Of a stretch of DNA of 40,041 nt, positions 1 through 8,986 are shown in pieces. Each line of letters opens with the position of its first letter. Position 1 is the first letter of the stretch. A model generated the notes under the pieces. It was not told where the DNA came from. It saw nothing but the letters and a program-made list of their open reading frames with translations, and searched no databases. The DNA comes from an uncultured Flavobacterium sp. (GTDB lineage: Bacteria; Bacteroidota; Bacteroidia; Flavobacteriales; Flavobacteriaceae). The stretch covers positions 1 through 40,041 of the forward strand of contig CANROJ010000018.1 of assembly GCA_947632215.1 (NCBI GenBank). Reading direction: 5' to 3'. The translations under genes were made by a program, and so were the position numbers.

Positions 1-14
1 CTTTGGTATGATTG

Positions 15-542
15 TTAGAAACGGATACTAAATAATCCTTCTTCTTTATTTTCGATGTTTTCGAAACGCTCAGTACACTCTTTGATAACTTTTAAAGCAG
101 CAGCTTTATCACCAAATCCATTAGTTGTAACTTCTTTTTTTTCTAAGTCTTTGTAAACTTTAAAGAAGTGCTCAATTTCTTCTTTTAAGTGTTCATTTAC
201 ATCAGAAATATCGTTTAATTTATTCATAATTGGATCAGAAACAGGAACGCAAAGAATTTTTTCATCTTGTCCTTTATCATCTGACATGTAGAAAATACCT
301 ACTGGTTTTACCTCTACAACTAATCCTGGAAGGGATGGTTCAGTAAATAAAACTAATACATCTAAAGGATCTCCATCTAATGCTAAAGTTTCTGGGATAA
401 ACCCATAATCTGCAGGATATCTCATGTTAGAGTATAGCATTCTGTCAAATCTTAATCTTTTTAAATCAAAATCATATTCATACTTGTTTCTGCTTCCTGC
501 TGGGATTTCAACAAAAGCGTCGAAAGTTTCAAATTTACTCAT
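15..542 (-). CDS. ppa: Inorganic pyrophosphatase
   Basis: Soluble family I inorganic pyrophosphatase, 175 aa, which hydrolyses cytosolic pyrophosphate to two phosphates and so pulls biosynthetic reactions forward. The family signature DGDPLDVLVL, containing the metal-binding aspartates, is near residues 56-65, preceded by the substrate-binding stretch RYPADYGFIPET. Length matches bacterial hexameric enzymes. The ATG at 540-542 is followed by MSKFETFDAFVEIPAGSRNK, with the expected IPAGSRNKYE start of the fold. It has its own promoter in the 81-nt gap to the DUF5686 gene, so it need not depend on read-through. Family assignment is certain by motif. Confidence 0.97.
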   Translation of the reverse strand: MSKFETFDAFVEIPAGSRNKYEYDFDLKRLRFDRMLYSNMRYPADYGFIPETLALDGDPLDVLVLFTEPSLPGLVVEVKPVGIFYMSDDKGQDEKILCVPVSDPIMNKLNDISDVNEHLKEEIEHFFKVYKDLEKKEVTTNGFGDKAAALKVIKECTERFENIENKEEGLFSIRF

Positions 543-577
543 ATTCTTATTTTTTAATCTCTTTTCAAAATTGGTTG

Positions 578-608
578 CAAAAATACTCTAAATAGTGATT
601 TAGAACAA
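578..608 (-). promoter_or_regulatory. ppa promoter (TTG-N20-TAnnTTTG)
   Basis: Read on the minus strand, TTG (606-608) is followed after 20 nt by TATTTTTG (578-585), a perfect match to the Bacteroidota -7 consensus with normal spacing. It lies between the stop of the upstream DUF5686 gene and the ppa start, giving a leader of about 30 nt. Seen by eye only. Confidence 0.6.
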
Positions 609-623
609 GTTTTACAGATAATT

Positions 624-3125
624 TTAAAAATAAAGTGCTAGAGAAGCCTTAACTGCAAAATTCCTAGAGTTAGGCATATCTCTATAATTACCCTTCCATG
701 AAAGGTCAATCCTTATGATTTTAAAGATATTTCCTACCCCTACGTAATATTCGTAATAGATATCATTGGGTGCCTTGTAAGTAATATTAGACGCGTTTAG
801 GTTAATATTATCTTGACTTATTTTACCATGAATTGCTCTAACTCCTATAATTTCTCGCATATTGAGGTCTCTAATTAGAGGTATTCTTGAAAAAAGCCTT
901 CCTCCGAAATTGTGTTCCATGTGTAAGGCGGTATATTGGTCTGTTACAAAGTCATAGTAATCTAAATTTGAAAATGTATTTTCAATTAGAAACCAAGATT
1001 GATTCCCTGGTACAACATTAAGGAGCCCTAAAGGCACAGTTCCAAAGGTTTTTCCTGCTTCAAAAGTTGTAGTTAATGTACCGAATCCGCCCACTATAAT
1101 AGGTTTTCTTGCGTAAAACTGTAGTTTTTCATAGGTGAAATCACTATTAAATACACCTTTTAGCCCTTGGCTGTATTTCAAAAATAAACGCAAGTATCGC
1201 TTATCAATCTCCGTTCTATCCACACCATAACCTACTACTTTTCTACCCGGAGTGTAGTCTATTTCTAGACTAGCTTCGGATTGCCTAGTTTCATTGGATA
1301 TTAGGTTGCTTGCCTTATCTACATAGTAGTCTAAATTAAAATCTGGACCTGCCGGCTTTAGTGTTCGATAACTAAATAAAGTTTGGAACTTTAAGTTTTT
1401 CCATGGTTCAATCTCAAGTCCTACCGTGGTTAGATTGATAGAGGTTAATTTGGTATTATCTCCACTGCTAAATATGGAGTTCGAAGCAAAACTTCTACCT
1501 AATACGTCAGAAGTTTCCGTTAAGCTAACCCCAATTTGTTCTATGTCTCTTCGATTTCCTGCATGGAGTATTAAGCGGTTATTTTTATTTAAAAGAAAAC
1601 GACCATTAATTCCATATTTGAACTGGTGGTCTTTAAAACCGTAGGCGGTGTATCCTTCTAATCTCCAAGGGTCGTTTTGGCCAAAATAAGTTCTGGCTCC
1701 TGCTCTTAATCTAAAACCTTCTATATCGTTATAACCTATTGTAGAGAAAATTGGACCGTAGGATATTTTGCCATGGTTGTAATAGTTTCCTAAAATAGTT
1801 TCTGTAATATTAAATAAAAGGTTGAATTTTGGAACTGTCTTAAGAGTATCTAACATCTTATAAATTCCAACTTCATCTTTACTTAAAGGTTCAAAACGAT
1901 ATGTGTTCCAGAACTCATCATCCCTTTGGTAGAGTGAAGGGTCGTAATGATTTACCTTTTGTGTATAGAAATCACTAGGATGAGGTATGTTAAAGCGATG
2001 GTTTTGGTAAAGTGTAGTTCGCTTGCCATAGATTCCTTTTGAGCTTTCTTTTTTAGATAAGGCGAAATCACTCATAAAGTGATCTCTAGTTAAAAGGAAG
2101 ACAGAATCATTTACAACTTCAAATTCTTGTTCTATATAGATTTCTTTGATCCAGTTTATATTGGCATCTTTACTAGCTTCCATGGCGATCTTTTTTACAG
2201 CGAAAGTAGTATCGTTGACCCAGAAATCTCCTTTGAAAGTTAGTTCTCCTTTTCTACGTGGGTAATATATAATGTTGTAACACCATTTGTCGTCAATGTA
2301 AGTACTATCGGCAAGAACATAATTATATACGTTGATTCCAGTACGAGACAATGGACTTACAAAGTCTTTGTCGAAGATTTTAATATAGTTATCATAGATA
2401 TCGTATTGCGCATATAGGTCTTTAACAAATGCAATGATACCTTGATTGTTTTCAAATCCTGAGTTTTTATTCCCTAGAGACTTTTCTATTTTTCTACCAT
2501 TAGCATTATCGCCATAGACAAAAGCGATATTCTCGTTTATAAATATTGGTAAGTAGGTTTTTCCTGTTACTTTGGAGGTATCCATTTGCTCAAAGATAAA
2601 CTCCATGCCTTTGAATATCTTTCTATTTTGATAAGCACTATCGATAGAGTTTAGATCAAATTCTACTTTTTCATATTTATCTAACTCATATTGGTCGAAT
2701 AGATGAAGTCCGTTTTTGCGTTTTCTTTCCCAAATTTTGCGAAGTATATCTAGAGCTGGATTATCTTTTTTTGATGTTTTACCGGAAAATATTTTAATTT
2801 CTTCTAAAAAATTGTCTGTCTCTAATTCTATGTGTAAATCTAAATTTACTCTTTTTTCTAATGGTATTTCTAATGTTTTATATCCTAAGAATCCCACTAC
2901 TAATACTTCGTGGTTTTTGTCGGATTCTAAATAAAATTTACCATTCTCATTGGCGATAACTCCCTGGGTAGAATTTTTAAAATATACAGAAGCATATGGT
3001 ACTATTTCATTTTGATCATCGATGATTTTACCACTTACCTTAGTTTGTGAAAATAAGATAGTAGGGCAGAATATAAATATAAATAAAAACAGATATGTGC
3101 TTCTCATAGGTAAAGTGTTGTACAT
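624..3125 (-). CDS. DUF5686 / carboxypeptidase-regulatory-like outer membrane protein
   Basis: Large secreted protein, 833 aa. A hydrophobic signal peptide (ends near ILFSQ) is followed by a CarboxypepD_reg-like beta-sandwich at about residues 30-115 (VSGKIIDDQNEIVPYASVYF is typical), then a long DUF5686 region ending in alternating aromatic/polar strands and a C-terminal phenylalanine, as in outer-membrane beta-barrels. The domain order is that of the widespread Bacteroidota DUF5686 family, whose function is unknown; an outer-membrane role is inferred. The ATG at 3125 directly follows a U-tract; an alternative ATG at 3107 (MRSTYLFLF) gives a tighter signal peptide and cannot be excluded. It lies between pdhB and ppa, on the same strand. 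Confidence 0.9.
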   Translation of the reverse strand: MYNTLPMRSTYLFLFIFIFCPTILFSQTKVSGKIIDDQNEIVPYASVYFKNSTQGVIANENGKFYLESDKNHEVLVVGFLGYKTLEIPLEKRVNLDLHIELETDNFLEEIKIFSGKTSKKDNPALDILRKIWERKRKNGLHLFDQYELDKYEKVEFDLNSIDSAYQNRKIFKGMEFIFEQMDTSKVTGKTYLPIFINENIAFVYGDNANGRKIEKSLGNKNSGFENNQGIIAFVKDLYAQYDIYDNYIKIFDKDFVSPLSRTGINVYNYVLADSTYIDDKWCYNIIYYPRRKGELTFKGDFWVNDTTFAVKKIAMEASKDANINWIKEIYIEQEFEVVNDSVFLLTRDHFMSDFALSKKESSKGIYGKRTTLYQNHRFNIPHPSDFYTQKVNHYDPSLYQRDDEFWNTYRFEPLSKDEVGIYKMLDTLKTVPKFNLLFNITETILGNYYNHGKISYGPIFSTIGYNDIEGFRLRAGARTYFGQNDPWRLEGYTAYGFKDHQFKYGINGRFLLNKNNRLILHAGNRRDIEQIGVSLTETSDVLGRSFASNSIFSSGDNTKLTSINLTTVGLEIEPWKNLKFQTLFSYRTLKPAGPDFNLDYYVDKASNLISNETRQSEASLEIDYTPGRKVVGYGVDRTEIDKRYLRLFLKYSQGLKGVFNSDFTYEKLQFYARKPIIVGGFGTLTTTFEAGKTFGTVPLGLLNVVPGNQSWFLIENTFSNLDYYDFVTDQYTALHMEHNFGGRLFSRIPLIRDLNMREIIGVRAIHGKISQDNINLNASNITYKAPNDIYYEYYVGVGNIFKIIRIDLSWKGNYRDMPNSRNFAVKASLALYF

Positions 3126-3162
3126 AAAAAAACTCCATCTTAATATATATTAAGGTGGAGTT
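3126..3162 (-). terminator. pdhB terminator abutting the next start codon
   Basis: On the minus strand, 13-nt arms (3150-3162 and 3131-3143, one C-A mismatch) enclose a 6-nt TA-rich loop and are followed by a U-tract ending at 3126. The ATG of the DUF5686 gene (3123-3125) starts on the very next base. A good intrinsic terminator for pdhB, although its placement makes a 5'-leader hairpin possible too. Confidence 0.65.
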
Positions 3163-3164
3163 AT

Positions 3165-3172
3165 CAAATGTA
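3165..3172 (-). promoter_or_regulatory. Putative -7 element for the DUF5686 gene
   Basis: Minus-strand TACATTTG, a perfect TAnnTTTG match, lies between the pdhB stop (3202) and the terminator hairpin. No clear TTG -33 box. If used, the transcript would begin inside the hairpin arm, about 35 nt before the start codon. Confidence 0.4.
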
Positions 3173-3201
3173 GTTTATTTTTTACTGATAAAGAACTTTA
3201 T

Positions 3202-4182
3202 TTATGATTTATAAAGAACTTTTTTAACTGCTTTTATTACATCGTTTGCATTAGGTAACCACTCTTGTAAAAGTAGTGGAGAATACGGCGCAGGTGTGTC
3301 TGCAGTTGTAATTCTTTGAATAGGAGCATCTAAGTGATCAAAAGCTCTTTCTTGAACTTGGTAAGAAATTTCAGAAGAAATACTAGCAAAAGGCCAAGCT
3401 TCTTCTAAAATAACTAATCGATTTGTTTTCTGTACTGATTTAATAACTGTATCAAAATCTAGTGGTCTAACTGTACGAAGGTCAATAACCTCACATGAGA
3501 TACCATCTTTAGCCAGTTCATCAGCTGCTTTATATGCTTCTTTTATGATTTTACCAAAAGAAACAATTGTAACATCAGTTCCCTCTCTTTTAATATCTGC
3601 TACTCCAATTGGAATGATGTAGTCTTCTTCTGGCACTTCTCCTTTGTCTCCGTACATTTGTTCAGATTCCATGAAAATTACCGGGTCATTATCACGAATG
3701 GCTGCTTTTAGTAAACCTTTAGCGTCGTATACGTTTGATGGTACAATAACTTTAAGACCAGGTACATTTGCATACCAGTTTTCAAAAGCTTGTGAATGTG
3801 TTGCTCCTAATTGTCCTGCAGAAGCTGTAGGTCCACGGAATACGATAGGAATATTGAATTGTCCTCCTGACATTTGACGCATTTTAGCTGCGTTATTTAT
3901 AATTTGATCAATCCCTACTAAAGCGAAGTTGAAAGTCATAAATTCAACAATAGGACGGTTACCATTCATAGCAGAACCAACACCGATACCTGCAAAACCA
4001 AGTTCTGCAATAGGAGCGTCAATCACACGTTTAGGACCGAATTCGTCCAACATACCTTTAGAGGCTTTGTAAGCACCATTGTACTCAGCTACTTCTTCAC
4101 CTATTAAATATATTGATTCGTCGCGACGCATCTCTTCGCTCATGGCTTCACATATGGCCTCTCTAAATTGAATCGTTCTCAT
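3202..4182 (-). CDS. pdhB: Pyruvate dehydrogenase E1 component, beta subunit
   Basis: 326-aa beta subunit of the thiamine-diphosphate E1 component of a 2-oxo acid dehydrogenase complex; with the alpha subunit it decarboxylates pyruvate and passes the acetyl group to E2 lipoyl domains. The N-terminal pyrimidine-binding region is seen as GEEVAEYNGAYKASKG (about 28-43) and the IDAPIAELGFAGIGVGSA stretch; the C-terminal transketolase domain carries the VIDLRTVRPLD motif and EEAWPFASISSEI. Pyruvate rather than branched-chain specificity is inferred from overall resemblance to flavobacterial PdhB. pdhA and E2/E3 are not in this window; the gene has its own promoter-like element and a terminator, so it is probably monocistronic. 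Confidence 0.93.
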   Translation of the reverse strand: MRTIQFREAICEAMSEEMRRDESIYLIGEEVAEYNGAYKASKGMLDEFGPKRVIDAPIAELGFAGIGVGSAMNGNRPIVEFMTFNFALVGIDQIINNAAKMRQMSGGQFNIPIVFRGPTASAGQLGATHSQAFENWYANVPGLKVIVPSNVYDAKGLLKAAIRDNDPVIFMESEQMYGDKGEVPEEDYIIPIGVADIKREGTDVTIVSFGKIIKEAYKAADELAKDGISCEVIDLRTVRPLDFDTVIKSVQKTNRLVILEEAWPFASISSEISYQVQERAFDHLDAPIQRITTADTPAPYSPLLLQEWLPNANDVIKAVKKVLYKS

Positions 4183-4661
4183 AATGTTATCTATTAGTCG
4201 TAATTAATTTACTCGAAAGCAAAAATATAAAAAATAATTATATAACCCTTATTTACTTGTGGCTTTTGTGTTTTTTAGGGTTTATACAGAATTTAGTAGA
4301 TAAAAGCTATATTTTACCCGTAGGATTGTATAGTAAGAGTAAGGATGTGATGTGTTTTTGTAGGTTTGTGTTTTTTTTTTAACACATGCTGTGTTCTAGA
4401 GGTGTTTTTGCTTAAAGACTGTTTAAATATTTGGCTTACTCTATCAAATTTGCAAATAGTTAGCAAATCTTTAATCTATAATTTTATGGCAGTAAAATCA
4501 TGTGAAGGCCTGTATTTTATGTTTTGTTATACCAAGTGAGTCGTTTTTGAGAGCTTTTTTTTGATTATAGTGGTATTTTATATGTATGCATAGTAAAAAA
4601 TCGGAAAATATTCTTATTTTCGTCCTTATTAGAAGAACAAAAATCAAAAAAACTACATAAA
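4183..4661. other. 479-nt divergent intergenic region (pdhB / etfB)
   Basis: Very AT-rich spacer between divergent genes. It holds the pdhB -7 element, a near match TATTTTCG (4615-4622) 40 nt upstream of etfB, a 10-bp palindrome ATTTGCAAAT (4448-4457) followed by a second GCAAAT copy, and the inverted repeat AACACA-TGC-TGTGTT (4381-4395) after a run of T. No credible ORF or RNA gene was seen; an operator role for the repeats is a guess. Confidence 0.4.
4220..4227 (-). promoter_or_regulatory. Putative -7 element of pdhB
   Basis: Minus-strand TATTTTTG, a perfect TAnnTTTG match, 38 nt before the pdhB ATG. No convincing TTG at -33. Confidence 0.45.
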
Positions 4662-5408
4662 ATGAAAATACTAGTTTGCATCAGCCATGTGCCTGATACT
4701 ACGTCAAAAATTAACTTTGTTAATGGCGATACAGAATTTGATACAACTGGGGTACAGTTTGTAATTAATCCAAATGACGAATATGCCTTAACACGCGCTA
4801 TTAAATTAAAAGAGTCTCTTGGTGCTAGTGTTACCGTGCTTAACGTTGGAGATTCTTCAAGCGAGCCTACTATTCGTAAAGCTTTAGCTATTGGTGCTGA
4901 TCAAGGAGTGCGCATCAATGCAAAGCCTACAGATAGTTTTACAGTAGCTCAGCAAATTTCTGAGGTTGCAAAACAAGAAAAATATGACTTAATTATTTGT
5001 GGTAAAGAATCTTTAGATTACAATGGAGCAATGGTACCGGGAATGGTTGCTGCTTTATTAGACTATGAGTTTATTAACTCTTGTGAGGGATTAGATATAG
5101 AAGGAGAAAATGTTACTGCTGTGCGTCAAATAGATGGTGGGACTGAGACAATTTCTTGTAAGTTACCTTTAGTTATAGGTGGGCAAAAAGGTTTAGTGGA
5201 TGAAAAAGATTTAATCATCCCTAATATGCGTGGTATTATGACGGCGCGTTCTAAGGCTCTAAATGTAGTTGAACCAGGTTCAGCAGAACCTCAAACACAA
5301 ACAGTAAAGTTTGACAAGCCTGCAGCAAAAGGAGCATGTAAAATGATCTCTGCTGACAATGTTCAGGAACTTATCGATTTGCTTCATAATGAAGCTAAAG
5401 TAATCTAA
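4662..5408 (+). CDS. etfB: Electron transfer flavoprotein subunit beta
   Basis: 248-aa beta subunit of the heterodimeric electron transfer flavoprotein, which takes electrons from acyl-CoA and other flavoprotein dehydrogenases and delivers them to the quinone pool through ETF-quinone oxidoreductase. It starts with MKILVCISHVPDT, the usual ETF-beta beginning, has the nucleotide-binding region around DLIICGKESLDYNGAMVPGM and the beta-family stretch LPLVIGGQKGL followed by IPNMRGIMTARSKAL. It sits 28 nt upstream of etfA, its obligate partner, in the same operon. No upstream ATG competes for the start. Confidence 0.95.
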   Translation: MKILVCISHVPDTTSKINFVNGDTEFDTTGVQFVINPNDEYALTRAIKLKESLGASVTVLNVGDSSSEPTIRKALAIGADQGVRINAKPTDSFTVAQQISEVAKQEKYDLIICGKESLDYNGAMVPGMVAALLDYEFINSCEGLDIEGENVTAVRQIDGGTETISCKLPLVIGGQKGLVDEKDLIIPNMRGIMTARSKALNVVEPGSAEPQTQTVKFDKPAAKGACKMISADNVQELIDLLHNEAKVI

Positions 5409-5436
5409 TTCAAAATATAATTTTAAAACTACAGTT

Positions 5437-6405
5437 ATGTCTATTTTAATATATGCTGAATCAGCAGAAGGAAAATTTAAAAAAGTAGCATTAGAGTTAG
5501 CCTCTTATGCAAAAAAAGTTGCAGAATCTCTTTCTACAACTGTTACAGCCGTTACTTTTAATACTACACAGGTTGGTGAGTTAGCAAAATACGGAGTAGA
5601 TAACGTTATTAATATTAATGCTGAAGCTCTACAGAGCTTTAATGCAAAAGCTTATGCACAGGCTATTGAAAAAGTTGCTCAAGAGCAAAATAGTTCGTTA
5701 GTTGTTTTATCAAGTACTACAGATAGTTTGTATTTAGCACCACTTTTAGCTGTTGGTCTTAAGGCAGGTTTAGCTACCAATGTTGTGGCGTTACCAGTAA
5801 GCACAAGTCCATTTGTTGTTAGAAGAAACGCTTTTTCTAATAAAGCATTTAATGAGACTCAAATCAATACACAGGTAAAAGTTATTTGTCTTGCCAAGAA
5901 CTCATTTGGTTTAGTGGAATCTGCCTCTGAACCAACAATTCAGCAAGTAGATTTAAATATAGATGCTTCAAGTGTTGGGTTGAAAGTTGAAAAAACTGAA
6001 AAAGTTTCTGGGGTTGTTACTATTGCTGATGCAGATATTGTTGTATCTGGAGGTAGAGGTTTAAAAGGACCTGAGAACTGGAAAATGATTGAAGATTTAG
6101 CCGATGTTTTAGGTGCAGCTTTGGCTTGTTCAAAACCAGTATCTGATTTAGGATGGAGAGACCATGAAGAGCACGTTGGTCAAACTGGGAAACCGGTATC
6201 TTCTAATCTTTATATTGCTGTGGGTATCTCTGGGGCTATTCAACATATCGCAGGGGTTAACTCTTCGAAGGTAAAAGTGGCAATCAATACAGATCCAGAA
6301 GCTCCTTTCTTTAAAGTTGCTGATTATGGAATTGTAGGAGATGCATTTAAAGTAGTGCCTGAATTAGTTGAGAAACTAAAAGTATTTAAAGCAAATAATC
6401 AATAA
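5437..6405 (+). CDS. etfA: Electron transfer flavoprotein subunit alpha
   Basis: 322-aa alpha subunit of ETF. The C-terminal FAD-binding domain is clear: VSGGRGLKGPENW (about 205-217), SKPVSDLGWRDHEEHVGQTG, the YIAVGISGAIQHIAGVNSS motif and INTDPEAPFFKVADYGIVGD, which hold the FAD in this family. The N-terminal alpha/beta domain (1-190) is more divergent, as usual. Cotranscribed with etfB; transcription probably ends at the hairpins at 6422-6452 and 6467-6517. A role in fatty-acid or amino-acid oxidation follows from the family, not from neighbours. Confidence 0.95.
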   Translation: MSILIYAESAEGKFKKVALELASYAKKVAESLSTTVTAVTFNTTQVGELAKYGVDNVININAEALQSFNAKAYAQAIEKVAQEQNSSLVVLSSTTDSLYLAPLLAVGLKAGLATNVVALPVSTSPFVVRRNAFSNKAFNETQINTQVKVICLAKNSFGLVESASEPTIQQVDLNIDASSVGLKVEKTEKVSGVVTIADADIVVSGGRGLKGPENWKMIEDLADVLGAALACSKPVSDLGWRDHEEHVGQTGKPVSSNLYIAVGISGAIQHIAGVNSSKVKVAINTDPEAPFFKVADYGIVGDAFKVVPELVEKLKVFKANNQ

Positions 6406-6421
6406 GATAGAATCTTTTATG

Positions 6422-6452
6422 TCACTTTAAAGTTACTTTAGCTTTAAAGTGA
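6422..6452. repeat. Perfect inverted repeat after etfA
   Basis: 11-nt perfect arms (6422-6432, 6442-6452) around a 9-nt spacer, 17 nt after the etfA stop. There is no U-tract on either strand, so it may protect an mRNA 3' end or pause polymerase rather than terminate on its own. Confidence 0.5.
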
Positions 6453-6466
6453 AATTAAAAATAGTG

Positions 6467-6517
6467 GGCAAGTAAAGCGAAGTTTTTTTTATACCTTTGT
6501 TTTACTTGCCTTTTTTT
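6467..6517 (+). terminator. etfBA terminator with a promoter in its loop
   Basis: Arms GGCAAGTAAA (6467-6476) and TTTACTTGCC (6501-6510) are perfect complements, followed by seven T (6511-6517). The 24-nt loop contains the -7 element of the next gene at 6492-6499, so terminator and promoter are physically nested. Confidence 0.6.
6492..6499 (+). promoter_or_regulatory. Putative -7 element for the bifunctional nuclease gene
   Basis: TACCTTTG, a perfect TAnnTTTG match, 39 nt upstream of the ATG at 6539. It lies in the loop of the etf terminator. No TTG box at -33. Confidence 0.5.
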
Positions 6518-6538
6518 ATATTGACAATACACAAAGAT

Positions 6539-7171
6539 ATGAGTTTAATAAAATTATTGGTCAAAGGAATCTCTTATAGCCATACTCAAAATGGAGCATA
6601 CGCCCTAATTTTAGATGAGGTACAGGGTAAGAGAAAACTTCCCATTGTTATTGGTGCTTTTGAAGCCCAGAGTATTGCTATTGCTATTGATCAGGAAATG
6701 GAAACCCCAAGACCCTTAACCCATGATCTATTTAAAACATTTGCAGATAGTTTCTCTATAGTAGTAAAACAAGTAATTATTCATAAATTAGTAGATGGAG
6801 TATTTTTCTCTAGTTTAATATGTGAACGAGATGCACAAGAACATATTTTAGATGCACGCACCTCGGATGCCATTGCCTTAGCGGTCCGCTTTAATGCACC
6901 GGTTTTTACTTATAAGGATATTATGGATACAGCTGGAATTGTTTTAGACGTGGAAGATTTACAGCAACAGGAGCTAGAAGAACTTGAACAAGAGCAAGAT
7001 AATGATGATATTGTAGCTCAATTAGAACAAATTCTTGATAATGCCAATCAAGAACAGAGCTTTGCTTCCTTTACTTTGGAGCAAATACAAACCTTATTAG
7101 AGCAAGCCATTGCTGAGGAAGATTATGAGAAAGCTGCTAAACTTCGAGATGCGATAAGTAAAAGAATATAA
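6539..7171 (+). CDS. Bifunctional nuclease family protein (DUF151 + UVR domain)
   Basis: 210-aa cytosolic protein. Residues about 1-135 form the DUF151/BFN domain ([19 protein letters not shown] and [18 protein letters not shown] are characteristic), named from plant proteins with reported nuclease activity; the bacterial role is unsettled. A Q/E-rich linker (about 140-180) leads to a C-terminal UVR motif ([20 protein letters not shown]), the short helical hairpin that UvrB and UvrC use for protein contact. The start was placed at 6539 because the -7 element and likely start site (about 6504) lie downstream of the in-frame TTG at 6497, and [14 protein letters not shown] is the normal family beginning. 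Confidence 0.88.
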   Translation: MSLIKLLVKGISYSHTQNGAYALILDEVQGKRKLPIVIGAFEAQSIAIAIDQEMETPRPLTHDLFKTFADSFSIVVKQVIIHKLVDGVFFSSLICERDAQEHILDARTSDAIALAVRFNAPVFTYKDIMDTAGIVLDVEDLQQQELEELEQEQDNDDIVAQLEQILDNANQEQSFASFTLEQIQTLLEQAIAEEDYEKAAKLRDAISKRI

Positions 7172-7188
7172 CACTACAATACTATACT

Positions 7189-8013
7189 ATGAAACAATAT
7201 ATAGACTTATTACAACAGATACTAGACCAAGGTGATGGTAAAGAGGATCGAACTGGGACAGGTACTATTAGTATGTTTGGACATCAAATGCGTTTCGATT
7301 TATCTAAAGGTTTCCCTTTAGTGACCACTAAGAAAGTTCACTTAAAGTCTATTATTTATGAGCTTTTATGGTTTTTGAAAGGAGATACTAATATTGCATA
7401 TTTAAAAGACAATAACGTTAAAATATGGGATGAGTGGGCAGATGCTAATGGAGATTTAGGGCCTGTTTATGGATTTCAATGGCGCAACTGGGATGGTAAG
7501 GGCATTGACCAAATAAAGCAAGCCATACACACATTGAAAACTAATCCTTCGAGTCGAAGAATTCTAGTTACAGCTTGGAATCCTAGTGTTATGCCAGATA
7601 CATCAGTATCTTTTGCTCAGAACGTAGCCAATGGCAAAGCTGCATTACCTCCATGCCATTCATTTTTCCAGTTTTATGTCAATAAAGGAAAATTATCTTG
7701 TCAACTTTATCAAAGAAGTGCCGATGTGTTTTTAGGTGTTCCTTTTAATATTGCTTCTTATGCATTGTTAACAATGATGGTTGCTCAGGTATGTGATTTA
7801 GAGCTAGGAGATTTTGTACATACCTTTGGAGATGTACACATATATAATAATCATATCGAGCAAGTAGAGTTGCAGCTAAGCAGAGAGCTCAGAGAGTTAC
7901 CTAAGATGATATTAAATCCTTTAGTTAAGGATATCTTCGATTTTACCTACGAAGATTTCACTCTAGTAGGATATGATCCGCATCCAGGTATTAAAGCAGC
8001 AGTAGCAATATAA
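7189..8013 (+). CDS. thyA: Thymidylate synthase
   Basis: 274-aa ThyA, which methylates dUMP to dTMP using 5,10-methylenetetrahydrofolate and leaves dihydrofolate. The catalytic cysteine lies in [12 protein letters not shown], followed by the dUMP-binding [20 protein letters not shown] motif; the N-terminal DRTGTGT (about 21-27) and C-terminal [11 protein letters not shown] tail are also typical. It begins a tight run thyA - 2TM gene - folA (gaps of 11 nt), which joins production of dihydrofolate by ThyA with its reduction by DHFR. The ATG at 7189 is 17 nt after the preceding stop, so the gene may also be read from the nuclease gene's promoter. Confidence 0.98.
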   Translation: MKQYIDLLQQILDQGDGKEDRTGTGTISMFGHQMRFDLSKGFPLVTTKKVHLKSIIYELLWFLKGDTNIAYLKDNNVKIWDEWADANGDLGPVYGFQWRNWDGKGIDQIKQAIHTLKTNPSSRRILVTAWNPSVMPDTSVSFAQNVANGKAALPPCHSFFQFYVNKGKLSCQLYQRSADVFLGVPFNIASYALLTMMVAQVCDLELGDFVHTFGDVHIYNNHIEQVELQLSRELRELPKMILNPLVKDIFDFTYEDFTLVGYDPHPGIKAAVAI

Positions 8014-8024
8014 TATTTAGTAAT

Positions 8025-8486
8025 ATGAAAAAAAACAATGTTATCCCTGATAATCAAGAATACAGAATGTATGATTATGCTAAGTCCAGAGTAAAGCAGA
8101 AAAGACTTCTTTTATTTCATTTCATTTTATTTATTATTGGAAGTATTTTAATGTTTTGTATTAATAACTTCGTCCAAGACCCTGTTGTAGTAGGTCATTG
8201 GTGGATGTGGGCCGTTAGTGTATGGGCTGTTTTATTATTGATACATGTTGTCAATGTTGTATTTGTGGAACGCTTTATGAATAGAGCTTGGCAAGATAGA
8301 GAGATAAAGCGTTTAATTGATTTACAGCGTAGAAAAATTGATGAATTGAGAAAAACGGTAGAGAAAGATTTTCCTCTAGTAAACGTACAGCGTGACTTAG
8401 CACAAGGATCACTATTGAGTGATAAAAACCAAGGCGCCACTAGCAGTGATCAAGAACCGGGTAATAAAGAGGATATCATTCTTTAA
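8025..8486 (+). CDS. 2TM domain-containing membrane protein
   Basis: 153-aa protein of the Bacteroidota 2TM domain family (function unknown). YRMYDYAKSRVKQKR precedes two hydrophobic helices at about residues 29-50 and 60-82, with a short polar turn, then a basic amphipathic stretch (AWQDREIKRLIDLQRRKIDE) and a Ser/Gln-rich disordered tail. This layout matches the family, where the helices form a hairpin in the inner membrane. It is wedged between thyA and folA with 11-nt gaps and is surely cotranscribed, but nothing in it suggests a folate role. Confidence 0.85.
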   Translation: MKKNNVIPDNQEYRMYDYAKSRVKQKRLLLFHFILFIIGSILMFCINNFVQDPVVVGHWWMWAVSVWAVLLLIHVVNVVFVERFMNRAWQDREIKRLIDLQRRKIDELRKTVEKDFPLVNVQRDLAQGSLLSDKNQGATSSDQEPGNKEDIIL

Positions 8487-8497
8487 ATAAGTAGTCA

Positions 8498-8983
8498 ATG
8501 ATAATATTAATAGCAGCTGTTGGAAAAAATGGGGCCTTGGGTAAAGACAATGAGCTCTTATGGCATTTACCAGATGACTTTAAGCGTTTCAAAGCTTTAA
8601 CTACAGGGCATCCAATTATAATGGGAAGGAAGACTTTTGAATCTTTGCCAGGTGTCTTACCAGGTAGGAAGCATATAATATTGACTAGGCAAAAAGATTT
8701 TGTTGCTCCGCAGAATTGTGTAGTTGTACATGATTTCACCCAGGCAATAAAGGCTTGTTCGCCCGACAAGGATATATATGTGATTGGTGGTGGGCAAATT
8801 TATTCTATAGCAATGCCTTATGCCCAAAGATTAGAGCTTACCGTAGTTGATCAAGATTTTCAAGCAGATACTTTCTTCCCCGTGTTTAATGATCAACAGT
8901 GGGATTTATTGAGTAATACCTTTCATGAAAAGGATAGTAAACACAAGTACGATTTTAGCTTTTTAACTTACCAAAAAAAATAG
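8498..8983 (+). CDS. folA: Dihydrofolate reductase
   Basis: 161-aa chromosomal-type DHFR, which reduces dihydrofolate to tetrahydrofolate with NADPH. The start MIILIAAVGKNGALGKDNELLWHL carries the mobile loop and substrate-contacting region; LPDDFKRFK contains the conserved acidic residue, IIMGRKTFESLP binds NADPH, and VIGGGQIY (about 95-102) is the cofactor-phosphate glycine motif. Length is standard for the family. It is two genes downstream of thyA, whose product dihydrofolate it recycles, and 3 nt upstream of the broken gene at 8987. Confidence 0.98.
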   Translation: MIILIAAVGKNGALGKDNELLWHLPDDFKRFKALTTGHPIIMGRKTFESLPGVLPGRKHIILTRQKDFVAPQNCVVVHDFTQAIKACSPDKDIYVIGGGQIYSIAMPYAQRLELTVVDQDFQADTFFPVFNDQQWDLLSNTFHEKDSKHKYDFSFLTYQKK

Positions 8984-8986
8984 TCT

